Assembly: GCF_000721705.1 (NCBI RefSeq)
Contig: NZ_JOJL01000001.1
Span: 124,001-188,000 of the forward strand
Origin: Actinoplanes subtropicus
GTDB lineage: Bacteria > Actinomycetota > Actinomycetes > Mycobacteriales > Micromonosporaceae
DNA: 64,000 nt
Direction of reading: 5' to 3'
A program made the translations under genes and the position numbers. A model generated the notes under the pieces. That model made no database searches, was not told the DNA's origin, and was given only the letters and a program-made list of their open reading frames with translations. Positions 1-7,595 of this stretch are shown here, in pieces. How positions within the stretch are numbered: position 1 is the stretch's first letter; each line of letters begins with the position of its first letter.

Positions 1-1034
1 ACCGCCTCGGTCGGCGTGTCGACGCGGCCGGGCATCGCGATCGTGACGCTGACCATCGCGCCGTCCCGCTCGGCCGGGCCCGCGCCCAGCCGGCGCAGCG
101 TGCGCAGCATCGCCACGTTGTCGGCGGCGGTGTGCGCCACCAGCGCGGCGAAGTGGCCCTTCTCGGCCCAGGCCCGCAGCCGGCGGACCAGCGCCGTGCC
201 GATGCCGCGTCGCTGCCAGTCGTCCTCGATGAGCACCGCGATCTCGCCCAGGTCGCCCTCGGCCAGCAGGTTGGCCATGGCCACGACCTGGCCGCCGGCG
301 GTGACCGCGAGCAGCGTGCGGCCGCCGGCCGGGTCGAGCAGCCGGCGCAGCCGGGACTCGCTCGGCGCGCTGCCGCCCAGGTAGCGGCTCCGCACCGAGG
401 CCACCGAGGCCCGCTCGTGCAGGCCGAGCACGCCGTCGGCGTCGTCCGGCGTGGCGGTGCGCACGGTCAGCTCGCTGCCGTCGGTCAGCAGCAGCGTGGT
501 CTCCTCCTGCCGGTGCCGTACGGTCGCGCCGGCCACCCCCACCAGGGCCCGGGCCCGCGCGTACTCCGCCGGGGTGAACGACGGGCGGGCCCGCAGCACC
601 TCGTACGAGCCGCCGGACGGGTCGGCCAGGGTCATCCGGTCGTCGGTGTAGCCCGGCCGGCCCGGCAGCGGCTCCGGCCGCCAGCGCACCTCGGCCGCGT
701 CGAGCAGGGCGACCAGCGCCTCGCCCAGCGCGTCCGGGTCGTGCACCAGCCGCCCGGCCAGGGCCAGCGCCCGGGTCGGCTGGTCGGCCAGGCCCTCGGC
801 CTCGGCCCGGCACACGAAGGCGTTCCGCCCCCGGCCGCGGCCGACGGCGGTGAGCAGGTCCTCCTCGGTGAGCGCGTCGGGCGCGTCCACCAGGAAGTCG
901 TCCACCGCGCCGGCCTCGGTGGTGTGCACCTGGACGGCGAGGATGTTGACCGACTTCAGCGCGAGGCTGGCGGTCAGTACGGAGAGGTAGCCCGGCCGGT
1001 CGTCGACCGTCGCCCGGATCCGCCACAGCGCCAT
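1..1034 (-). CDS. ACT domain plus GNAT acetyltransferase protein (3' end cut by window edge)
   Basis: Reading the minus strand from an ATG at 1034 gives a continuous frame that leaves the window without a stop. The first 70 or so residues have the ACT-domain pattern (MALWRIRATVDDRPGYLSVL, then a VNILAVQVH segment), which usually binds an amino acid. The C-terminal part is a GNAT N-acetyltransferase fold with the acetyl-CoA loop DDWQRRGIGTALVRRL. This suggests an acetyltransferase controlled by a small-molecule sensor domain; the acceptor is unknown. A GGAAGGAG ribosome site lies about 10 nt before the ATG. It is downstream of, and on the same strand as, another ACT protein with a 108-bp gap, so the two may share a ligand signal. 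Confidence 0.85.
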   Translation of the reverse strand, partial: MALWRIRATVDDRPGYLSVLTASLALKSVNILAVQVHTTEAGAVDDFLVDAPDALTEEDLLTAVGRGRGRNAFVCRAEAEGLADQPTRALALAGRLVHDPDALGEALVALLDAAEVRWRPEPLPGRPGYTDDRMTLADPSGGSYEVLRARPSFTPAEYARARALVGVAGATVRHRQEETTLLLTDGSELTVRTATPDDADGVLGLHERASVASVRSRYLGGSAPSESRLRRLLDPAGGRTLLAVTAGGQVVAMANLLAEGDLGEIAVLIEDDWQRRGIGTALVRRLRAWAEKGHFAALVAHTAADNVAMLRTLRRLGAGPAERDGAMVSVTIAMPGRVDTPTEA

Positions 1035-1142
1035 GGTCCCGGCACTCCTTCCGGCGAGTTCAGGTTCAGCTTTCCTGTCCCAATTCTGCCTGGCGGGTGT
1101 TAACCGGACATTGCCTGAGCTGCGGTTTTATGGAGAGTCGGA

Positions 1143-1859
1143 TCACATGGCGGCGGGTACCGCGGCCGCGTCGAGGCGGTCGCCGAGGATCACCGCGGCG
1201 GCCCGGACCAGCTGCGCCACCCGGTCCACCTCGGTCACGTGGAAGCCGGCCGCGGGCAGCTCCTCGTCGTCCGCGCGGGCCACCACGAGCACCAGCCCGG
1301 CCCGGCCGAACGGGGCGATCGCGTAGCGCGTGCCCTCGGCGCCGGTGAGCGGGCGGGCCCGCAGCGGGGTGATCTCCGGGAGCTGCAGCGGGCCGGGGGC
1401 GCGCCAGCTCGCGTATACAACCGTCGGCTCGGCCGCGACGCCGGGCAGCGAGCGGGGCGCGGAGGAGCGGGACGCCCAGTCGGCCGGCACCACCGCGGCC
1501 GCGGCCCAGTCCGCGGCCAGCAGGCCGGGGACCGCGTCGACCAGCGTGGCGAGACCGTCGGACGGGTTCGCCGCGACCTGGGCCAGCAGTTCCGCGTCGT
1601 GGCCGCCGTTGACCGGCGCGCCGATCGCCTTCCAGACGCCGTCGACCTGGACGCCCGGGATGGCGGCGAGGCCGGCGAGGAGCCGTTCCACGCGGGACGC
1701 GCCCGGCCAGACCACGGTGAAGTCGTCGACGGCCCGGCCGCCGAGCCGCTCCAGGACGACGACCTGCACGATGTCGGCGCCGGCGACGCCGAGCGTGCGC
1801 GCCACCTGCCCGAGGGCTCCCGGGCGGTCGGGCAGGGTGACGCGTACCCGCAGCAACAT
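1143..1859 (-). CDS. ACT domain-containing amino-acid-binding protein
   Basis: 238 residues. The N-terminus (RVRVTLPDRPGALGQVARTL, then GADIVQVVVLE) is a typical ACT regulatory domain of about 70 residues. The remainder (about 80-238) has no catalytic motif I recognise and may be a second ligand-binding domain. The ATG at 1859 follows an AGGAGG ribosome site by 6 nt, so the start is secure. It lies directly upstream of the ACT-GNAT gene on the same strand and is divergent from the small Cys-rich gene and the reductase. A role as an amino-acid sensor is inferred from the domain only. Confidence 0.8.
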   Translation of the reverse strand: MLLRVRVTLPDRPGALGQVARTLGVAGADIVQVVVLERLGGRAVDDFTVVWPGASRVERLLAGLAAIPGVQVDGVWKAIGAPVNGGHDAELLAQVAANPSDGLATLVDAVPGLLAADWAAAAVVPADWASRSSAPRSLPGVAAEPTVVYASWRAPGPLQLPEITPLRARPLTGAEGTRYAIAPFGRAGLVLVVARADDEELPAAGFHVTEVDRVAQLVRAAAVILGDRLDAAAVPAAM

Positions 1860-2010
1860 TCGTCTCCTCCTGAGTCAGCGACCGTGATGGTCAACCCTGC
1901 CAAGGCGGCGTTTCGTCCTGATTGCGCGGCGGTGTCTCGCGCGTCAAGGGCATGGCGGTATGCCCCGCGTCACAGGAGCGTACTGGCGGCGCGAGTGACG
2001 CGGAAGACAG

Positions 2011-2025
2011 TAGGGTCGGGGGGTG
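2011..2025 (+). promoter_or_regulatory. Candidate -10 element giving a leaderless GTG start
   Basis: TAGGGT at 2011-2016 fits an actinobacterial -10 (TANNNT) and puts the expected transcription start at about 2022-2024, on the GTG of the 39-residue gene. There is no good ribosome site before that GTG and no clear -35 hexamer. Leaderless transcripts are common in actinobacteria, so this is plausible but unproven. Confidence 0.35.
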
Positions 2026-2142
2026 ATCTGCCGGGCCTGCCGGGAGCGCCGCCACGAGGAGTGCCGTGGCGGCTCGTGGTGCGACTGCCAGCACAAGCCG
2101 CCGACGCCGACCCCGCCGGTGACCGGCCCGCCCGGCCCATGA
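2023..2142 (+). CDS. 39-residue cysteine-rich putative zinc-binding protein
   Basis: GTG at 2023 opens a 39-codon frame whose TGA (2140-2142) overlaps the ATG of the reductase as ATGA. The product carries Cys and His in a zinc-ribbon-like spacing: ICRACRERRHEEC near the start, then WCDCQH, followed by a Pro/Thr-rich tail. Four or five Cys and two His in 25 residues are unlikely by chance in this GC-rich DNA. The 4-base overlap indicates translational coupling to the reductase. Function unknown; zinc or another metal is the likely ligand. I recognise the CDCQH-type tail as recurring in small actinobacterial hypothetical proteins, but could not search for it. Confidence 0.6.
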   Translation: MICRACRERRHEECRGGSWCDCQHKPPTPTPPVTGPPGP

Positions 2143-2846
2143 GCGCATGTCGGGAGTGGCCGGCCGACCCGGCCGGGCTGGTCGAGCTCTATCCGCGAAA
2201 CCCGCAGCCGACGCTGCGGGTCAACTTCATCGCCGCCCTGGACGGCGCGGTCACGGTCGACGGACTCTCCGCCGGGCTGCAAGGCCCCGGCGACAAGGAG
2301 ATCTTCGACTCGCTGCGGATGGTGTGCGACGCGCTGATCGTCGGCGCCGGGACGATCAGGACGGAGAAATACGACGCGTTGCGGCTCACCCCGGCCGCTC
2401 GCGCCTGGCGGGTCGAGCACGGCCTGCCCGAGTTTCCGCTGATGGTGGTCGTCTCCCGCGCGCTCGACCTCGACCCCGACCAGCTGATCTTCAGCGACGC
2501 TCCGATCCGCCCGATCGTCCTCACCTACCGGGACGCGCGGCCGGGCCGCATCGCCGAGGTCGCCGAGGTGATCACGGTGAACGACCTCGCGGCGGGCATC
2601 GGGGTGCTGCACGACCGGGGCGCGACCCAGCTGCTGTCCGAGGGCGGCCCGTCCCTGTTCGGCAGCCTGATCGCGTTCGACCTGGTCACCGAGCTCTGCC
2701 TGACGATGTCGCCGTTGCTGGTGGGCGGCGGTCCCGGCCGCATCGCGGCCGGGACGCCCGGTGTCGCGCGGGAGATGTCACTGCGGCACGTGCTCTCCCG
2801 GCAAGACATGCTTTTCCTGCGGTACGTGCGGCGTCAGGGCAGCTGA
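2139..2846 (+). CDS. RibD C-terminal-type pyrimidine reductase family protein
   Basis: 235 residues from the ATG at 2139. The frame is open far upstream, but conserved sequence begins only here and the ATG overlaps the stop of the small Cys-rich gene. Family hallmarks are visible: RVNFIAALDGAVTVDG, DALIVGAGTIRTEKYDAL (dinucleotide-binding loop) and LLSEGGPSLFGSLI. RibD C-terminal reductases use NAD(P)H to reduce the ribosyl group of the pyrimidine riboflavin precursor. A stand-alone copy outside a rib operon may act on another pyrimidine-like substrate, so the exact reaction is uncertain. Its 3' end overlaps the convergent CU044_5270 gene by 13 bp. Confidence 0.85.
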   Translation: MSACREWPADPAGLVELYPRNPQPTLRVNFIAALDGAVTVDGLSAGLQGPGDKEIFDSLRMVCDALIVGAGTIRTEKYDALRLTPAARAWRVEHGLPEFPLMVVVSRALDLDPDQLIFSDAPIRPIVLTYRDARPGRIAEVAEVITVNDLAAGIGVLHDRGATQLLSEGGPSLFGSLIAFDLVTELCLTMSPLLVGGGPGRIAAGTPGVAREMSLRHVLSRQDMLFLRYVRRQGS

Positions 2847-3826
2847 CCGGCCCGGTCGACGATCGCCATCCGGAGCTGGGCGGTCCAGCCGAGCACCGCG
2901 TCCTTCGGCAACCCGGGGTGGTCCCCGGCCACGACGTCGCGCTCGCCGAGGAACGCGTAGGTCGAGGCGTCGAAGATCAGTTCGTAGCTCTGGCCCTGGT
3001 CGGCGCGGCACACCGCGATGCCCCGGCGACCGGAGAGGTCGGCCTGCTTCTTCACGGTGGTGCCCGGGATCGTGGCGGCGGCCTCGAAGAGCGCGGCCAC
3101 CGCGCGGGGCGGCACATACTCCTCCCGGAGCGTGTCGCCGACCTTGGTGAAGGCCATCGTGTCGGGGCTCAGGTCGGACTTGCGGGCCGGGTCGGGCTTG
3201 GCGGAGTAGAGGTAGGCCCGCATGGCGGTCGCGTCGGTGGGGAGGTCGTCGCGGTACGGCGAGGGCAGCCGCACGCCCGGCGCGTCCTCGTTCCCCAGCG
3301 GGATGGTCTGCACCTTGCCGCCGTTCGCCCGCTGCTGCCGCAACAGGCCGGGGCGGGTGCCGTCGACCGAGAGCCAGACCCGGCGGAGCTTCTCGACCGG
3401 CGGCTGGTAGCCCGTCGTCCCGATCGTGCCGGGGGTGGCGGAGTTGCCGAGGGCGGTCGTGGCCCCGGCCCAGGCGACCCGCGACTCCACGTAGAGGAAC
3501 TGGTCGGGACGTGCGGTCAGCAGCGGGTCGCGGCGGGCCTCGGCGGCGGCCAGGCGCAGCACCCCGGCCGCGTCGGTGGCCGGGGAGCCCGGCGAGCCGT
3601 GGGCGGCCGGCGGAGTCGGGACCGGTGCGTGGCCCGTCCCGCCGAGCACGACGGCGGCCGCCACCACGGCGGCGAGCGCACCGGCCGGGATCAGTCCCCA
3701 CTGCCAGCGGGCGCGGCGCCGGGGCGCCGGGTCGTGGAACATCCGGGCGCGGGCCCGGCTCAGCACGGCCGGCTCGGCCGGCGGCAGGTCGGCGCGGAAG
3801 CGCTCGACCAGGTCGAGGTCACTCAT
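2834..3826 (-). CDS. CU044_5270 family membrane protein, partner of the ECF sigma factor
   Basis: 330 residues. It opens MSDLDLVERFRADLPPAEPAVL, the usual start of CU044_5270 family proteins, then has one transmembrane segment (about 45-65: LIPAGALAAVVAAAVVLGG) and a large extracytoplasmic domain. The family is encoded next to ECF sigma factors and is thought to act as a membrane regulator of them. Its ATGAGTGA start overlaps the last 8 bp of the sigma-factor gene, so the two are co-translated. No zinc anti-sigma motif is present. The signal sensed is unknown. Confidence 0.85.
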   Translation of the reverse strand: MSDLDLVERFRADLPPAEPAVLSRARARMFHDPAPRRRARWQWGLIPAGALAAVVAAAVVLGGTGHAPVPTPPAAHGSPGSPATDAAGVLRLAAAEARRDPLLTARPDQFLYVESRVAWAGATTALGNSATPGTIGTTGYQPPVEKLRRVWLSVDGTRPGLLRQQRANGGKVQTIPLGNEDAPGVRLPSPYRDDLPTDATAMRAYLYSAKPDPARKSDLSPDTMAFTKVGDTLREEYVPPRAVAALFEAAATIPGTTVKKQADLSGRRGIAVCRADQGQSYELIFDASTYAFLGERDVVAGDHPGLPKDAVLGWTAQLRMAIVDRAGQLP

Positions 3827-4391
3827 CGTCGTCTCCAGGAAGGTCGGGGAGGGCGGAACGGATGCGCTTGCGGGCGCTGTGCAGGCGGGAGCGGACCGTC
3901 CCGACCGGGACGTCCAGGGCCCGGGCCACCTCGGGATAGCTGAGCTGGGCCTGGGCGATCAGGGTCAGTACGTCGCGCTCGCCGGCCGGCAGCTTGGCGA
4001 GCACGCCGGCCAGCGCGCGCACATCGCCGGCCGCCGTCACCCGGGCGTCGGAGTCCTCGGAGGCGTCGTAGACCGGGTCGACCCCGGTGCGGGCGAGCGC
4101 CCGGTACTGCCGGACCTCGGCGCGCTGATGGCCGCGAAGCAGGTTGGCGGCGATGCCGTACAGCCAGGGCCGGCAGTCCGCATGCGACATGTCGTACTTA
4201 TCGCGACTGCGGAAGGCGATCAGAAACGTCTCCGCGGTCAGGTCGTCGGCGAGCAGCGGCCCGACCCGGCGGGCCAGGTAGCGGTGGATGGTGGCGGCGT
4301 GCCGGTCGAAGATCTGCCCGAAGGCCTCCGGATCGGCCGCCGACTGCCGGATCAGGTCGTGGTCGCCCACGACGACGGCGGGTGGACTCAT
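3819..4391 (-). CDS. ECF-type sigma-70 family RNA polymerase sigma factor
   Basis: 190 residues from the ATG at 4391, which sits 7 nt after an AAAAGGGG ribosome site; a TTG 18 bp upstream is less likely. Region 2 (FDRHAATIHRYLARRVG, then LTAETFLIAFRSRDKY) and region 4 (LTLIAQAQLSYPEVARALDVPVGTVRSRLHSARKRIR) are both complete. It would direct RNA polymerase to a small regulon, probably under control of the overlapping CU044_5270 membrane protein. It is divergent from the HerA-like operon. Confidence 0.9.
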   Translation of the reverse strand: MSPPAVVVGDHDLIRQSAADPEAFGQIFDRHAATIHRYLARRVGPLLADDLTAETFLIAFRSRDKYDMSHADCRPWLYGIAANLLRGHQRAEVRQYRALARTGVDPVYDASEDSDARVTAAGDVRALAGVLAKLPAGERDVLTLIAQAQLSYPEVARALDVPVGTVRSRLHSARKRIRSALPDLPGDDDE

Positions 4392-4488
4392 GCAGGGTCC
4401 CCTTTTCAACGAGTCGTCACCCGGTCATTGACCGATCGGCGGCAATCGGTTCGATGTCGGGCGCGCCTCCACAGCCCGGGCAAGATCT

Positions 4489-4529
4489 TGTGGATAAATC
4501 TGTGGATGGCCACCAGAAGTTGTGGACAA
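4489..4529 (+). promoter_or_regulatory. Cluster of three DnaA-box sequences upstream of the herA-like operon
   Basis: Three same-orientation sites lie within 41 bp: TGTGGATAA at 4489-4497 (exact complement of TTATCCACA), TGTGGATGG at 4501-4509 (7/9), and TGTGGACAA at 4521-4529 (exact complement of the actinobacterial TTGTCCACA box). They sit 50-90 bp before the herA-like ATG, inside the likely promoter region. No dnaA, dnaN or other oriC gene is nearby, so this looks like a DnaA-regulated promoter or DnaA-titration site rather than an origin. Confidence 0.55.
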
Positions 4530-4579
4530 CCAGTGCCAACCCCCGCCGGCTGCTCGTTCTGTCGTACCTCTGAGGCAAC

Positions 4580-6364
4580 ATGATCCGCGTGTCTGACGAA
4601 GCTGAGCTTCCCCGCAGCGGAAAACTGAATGCAAAACCGGACAATGACCCCGTCGGGCGGGTTCTCGGTACCGCCGATGCCACGCCGCTCCAGTTCTGGA
4701 CGGCCGTGACCCCGGGGAGCTACCTGCAGCTCGACGACGTCGTGGTGACCCAGCGCGAGCTGCCCGACCGCGAGCCGGTGACGATCGCCGGGGTGGTCAC
4801 CCAGGTTCGCGCGCGGCACGAGGGCGCGCAGTTCGACTCCGACGTCTTCGCCATCGCCGAGGGCACGCTGCCGGCCCTGGTGCAGGAGGCGGCCGAGATC
4901 ACCACCACCCGGGTCGACCCCGAGCTGTATGTGCCGCCTGCCCCCGGCGCCGTCGTGCACCGGGCGGAGGGCAGCGCGCGCGACGCGGCGCTGCACTTCG
5001 ACCGAATGGAGCGGCGCATCCCGATGGGCACCGGCCGCGACGGCGTGCCGGTCTTCCTCAATGCCGACTTCCTCGACGGCACCCGCGGCGCGCACGTCTC
5101 GATCTCCGGCATCTCCGGCGTGGCCACCAAGACCAGCTTCGCGACGTTCCTGCTCTACTCGGTGTTCCGCTCCGGCCAGCTGGGCGCCGACGGGGCCAAC
5201 GCGCGCGCCCTGATCTTCAACGTCAAGGGCGAGGACCTGCTGTTCCTCGACCACGCGAATACGAAGCTCGACCAGCCGACGACCGCGGCGTACAAGCTCT
5301 TGGAACTGCCCGCGACCCCCTTTTCCGACGTACGCGTCTACGCGCCCCCACGCGCCGGCGACTCGTCCGGCGCGCCCGACGTGAGCAGCCGGCTGACCGG
5401 GGTCGACGCGTTCTACTGGACGCTCGAGGAGTTCTGCGACCGCAAACTGCTGCCGTACGTGTTCGCCGACGCCGACGACGAACGCCAGCAGTACACGATG
5501 GTGGTCCACTCGGTGACCGCCCACCTGAACCGGTACGCGGTCGCCGCCGAGGGCGGGATCAGCATCGACGGCCGGCGTATCTCGTCGTACGGCGATCTGG
5601 TCGACCACATCGTCGAGCAGCTCACCGACGACGACACCCGGTCCACCTGGGCCGGCAGCGCGGTCAACATGGGCACGGTCAACGCGTTCGCCCGCCGGCT
5701 GATCGGCAGCAAGCGCGACCTGTCCCGGCTGATCCGCGGCGACCTGGCCACCCGCCGTCCCCACCAGATCAAGACCGCCGAGTCGGCCCAGGTCACCGTC
5801 GTCGACCTGCACAATCTCCCCGATCGCGCGCAGCGCTTCGTGGTCGGCGTGACGCTGAAGACCGAGTTCGACGAGAAGGAGAAGGCGGGCACCGGCCGCC
5901 CCCTGCTGTTCGTGGTGCTCGACGAGCTGAACAAGTACGCCCCGCGCGAGGGCAGCTCCCCGATCAAGGAGGTGCTGCTCGACATCGCCGAGCGCGGCCG
6001 CTCGCTCGGCGTGATCCTGATCGGCGCCCAGCAGACCGCGAGCGAGGTCGAGCGCCGCATCGTGACCAACTCGGCGATCCGGGTGGTCGGCCGGCTCGAC
6101 CCGGCCGAGGCGGCGCGGCCCGAGTACGGCTTCCTCCCGCCGGCCATGCGGCAGCGCGCCCTGCTGGCCCGGCCCGGCACGATGTTCGTCAACCAGCCCG
6201 ACATCCCGGTCCCGCTCTGCGTCGAGTTCCCGTTCCCGGCCTGGGCCACCCGCAAGTCCGAGTCCGGCCCGCCGCCGGCCGCCTCGATGCGCTCGATCGT
6301 CCAGGGCGCCGATCCGTTCGCGGTGGTGGGCCGCCCCGGCGCCGACGACGACATCCCGTTCTAA
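4580..6364 (+). CDS. HerA-like ATP-dependent DNA translocase (FtsK/HerA ATPase)
   Basis: 594 residues. The N-terminus (about 20-130) resembles the HerA beta-barrel (HAS-barrel) region. The RecA-type ATPase core follows, with an unusual P-loop GISGVATKTS near residue 177, Walker B RPLLFVVLDELNKYAP, and the HerA/FtsK run DIAERGRSLGVILIGAQQTASEV followed by RIVTNSAIRVVGRLD. HerA hexamers pump DNA to the nuclease NurA and, with Mre11-Rad50, resect double-strand ends in archaea. Here the gene is first in an operon with sbcD, sbcC and a NurA-like gene, 9 bp before sbcD. GAGG lies 4 nt before the ATG. The last P-loop glycine is replaced by Thr while Lys and Thr remain. Confidence 0.85.
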   Translation: MIRVSDEAELPRSGKLNAKPDNDPVGRVLGTADATPLQFWTAVTPGSYLQLDDVVVTQRELPDREPVTIAGVVTQVRARHEGAQFDSDVFAIAEGTLPALVQEAAEITTTRVDPELYVPPAPGAVVHRAEGSARDAALHFDRMERRIPMGTGRDGVPVFLNADFLDGTRGAHVSISGISGVATKTSFATFLLYSVFRSGQLGADGANARALIFNVKGEDLLFLDHANTKLDQPTTAAYKLLELPATPFSDVRVYAPPRAGDSSGAPDVSSRLTGVDAFYWTLEEFCDRKLLPYVFADADDERQQYTMVVHSVTAHLNRYAVAAEGGISIDGRRISSYGDLVDHIVEQLTDDDTRSTWAGSAVNMGTVNAFARRLIGSKRDLSRLIRGDLATRRPHQIKTAESAQVTVVDLHNLPDRAQRFVVGVTLKTEFDEKEKAGTGRPLLFVVLDELNKYAPREGSSPIKEVLLDIAERGRSLGVILIGAQQTASEVERRIVTNSAIRVVGRLDPAEAARPEYGFLPPAMRQRALLARPGTMFVNQPDIPVPLCVEFPFPAWATRKSESGPPPAASMRSIVQGADPFAVVGRPGADDDIPF

Positions 6365-6373
6365 GGTTCTGCG

Positions 6374-7525
6374 ATGCGCATCCTGCACACCTCCGACTGG
6401 CATGTCGGAAAGGTCCTCAAAGGCCGCACCCGGCACGAGGAGCACATCAAGGTGCTGGCCCAGGTGGTCGAGATCGCCCAGGCCGAGCAGCCTGATCTGG
6501 TGATCGTGGCCGGTGATCTCTACGACACCGCCGCGCCCACGGCCGACTCGACCCGGGTGGTCACCCGCGCGCTCTCCGCGCTGCGGCGTACCGGGGCGCA
6601 GGTGGTGGCGATCGGCGGCAACCACGACAACGGCGCGGCCCTGGATGCGCTGCGTCCCTGGGCCGAGGCGGCCGGCATCGTCCTGCGCGGGTCATTTCGG
6701 GAAAATCCGGACGAATTGCTCGTCCAGGGTGAGACCGCGAGCGGCGAACGCTGGCAGTTGGTCACCGTGCCGTTCCTCTCTCAGCGCTACGCCATCCGGG
6801 CGTCCGAAATGTACGAATTGACGGCGGCGGAGGCGACCCAGACGTACGCCGATCACATCGCCCGGCTGATCGAGAAGCTCAGCGAGCCGTTCGCCGAGCC
6901 GGGCGTGATCAACCTGGTGACGGCCCACCTGACCATCGTCGGGGCGTCGGCCGGCGGCGGCGAGCGCGAGGCGCACACCATCATGGGCTACGCCGTGCCC
7001 GCCACCGTCTTCCCGCGGAACGCGCACTACGTCGCCCTCGGCCACCTGCACCGCGCCCAGCAGGTGATCGCGCCCTGCCCCACCCGGTATTCCGGGAGCC
7101 CGCTCGCGGTGGACTTCGGCGAGGAGGAGAACGTGCCCTCGGTCGCCATCGTCGAGGTGGCCACCGACAAGGCGGCCCGGGTGCGGGACGTGCCGATCTC
7201 CTCGGCCCGCGCGCTGCGTACCGTCCGCGGCACGCTCGACCAGCTCGCCACGGTGAACCTTCCGGATGCCTGGCTCCGTGTCCTGGTGCGCGAGTCGCCC
7301 CGGGTCGGCCTGCGCGAGGACGTGCAGGAGCTGCTGCCCAACGCGCTCGAGGTGCGGATCGACCCAGAGATGTTGCCGAACAAGGCGGGGGAGCGGATGG
7401 CGCAGCGGGCCGGCCGGTCGCCGCGCGAGCTGTTCGGTGACTACCTGGACAGTCGCGGGAACGCCGAGGAGGGCGTCCGCGAGCTCTTCGACGAGCTGTA
7501 CGACGAGGTGAGCAGCAACTCATGA
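6374..7525 (+). CDS. sbcD: Mre11/SbcD-type exonuclease subunit
   Basis: 383 residues, normal for SbcD. All metallophosphoesterase motifs are present: TSDWHVGK (Asp8, His10), VIVAGDLYDT, AIGGNHDN, TAHLTIVG and ALGHLHRAQQ. These bind two manganese ions. The enzyme is a 3'-5' exonuclease and hairpin endonuclease working with the SbcC ATPase on blocked or broken DNA ends. It follows the HerA-like gene by 9 bp and precedes sbcC by 70 bp. Confidence 0.95.
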   Translation: MRILHTSDWHVGKVLKGRTRHEEHIKVLAQVVEIAQAEQPDLVIVAGDLYDTAAPTADSTRVVTRALSALRRTGAQVVAIGGNHDNGAALDALRPWAEAAGIVLRGSFRENPDELLVQGETASGERWQLVTVPFLSQRYAIRASEMYELTAAEATQTYADHIARLIEKLSEPFAEPGVINLVTAHLTIVGASAGGGEREAHTIMGYAVPATVFPRNAHYVALGHLHRAQQVIAPCPTRYSGSPLAVDFGEEENVPSVAIVEVATDKAARVRDVPISSARALRTVRGTLDQLATVNLPDAWLRVLVRESPRVGLREDVQELLPNALEVRIDPEMLPNKAGERMAQRAGRSPRELFGDYLDSRGNAEEGVRELFDELYDEVSSNS

Positions 7526-7595
7526 GTGAGCGCAGCGAACGCAGGTGGCTCAGTGGCCTTGCCGACGGCGCGGCGGAGCGAAGCGTGGCCGGGTC
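7526..7595. repeat. 70-bp sbcD-sbcC spacer with short GAGCG(C/A)AGC motifs
   Basis: The only sizeable gap in the operon contains GAGCGCAGCGAACG directly after the sbcD stop and GGAGCGAAGCG about 45 bp later. The complement of the second motif (CGCTTCGCTCC) recurs at about 26895-26907 between the cellulase and GMC genes. I have seen GAGCGAAGCG motifs repeatedly in actinomycete intergenic DNA, so this is a possible REP-like element. No ribosome site for sbcC is obvious in it. Confidence 0.4.

Noticed and set aside
4489-4529. DnaA boxes as a chromosomal origin
   Set aside because: Only three boxes, no AT-rich unwinding region, and no dnaA, dnaN, recF, gyrB or rpmH gene nearby.
4406-6625. A 739-codon minus-strand open frame opposite the herA-like gene
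   Set aside because: Repetitive Gly/Asp/Arg/Val translation, no ribosome site or domain, and it covers the DnaA-box region and the start of sbcD.
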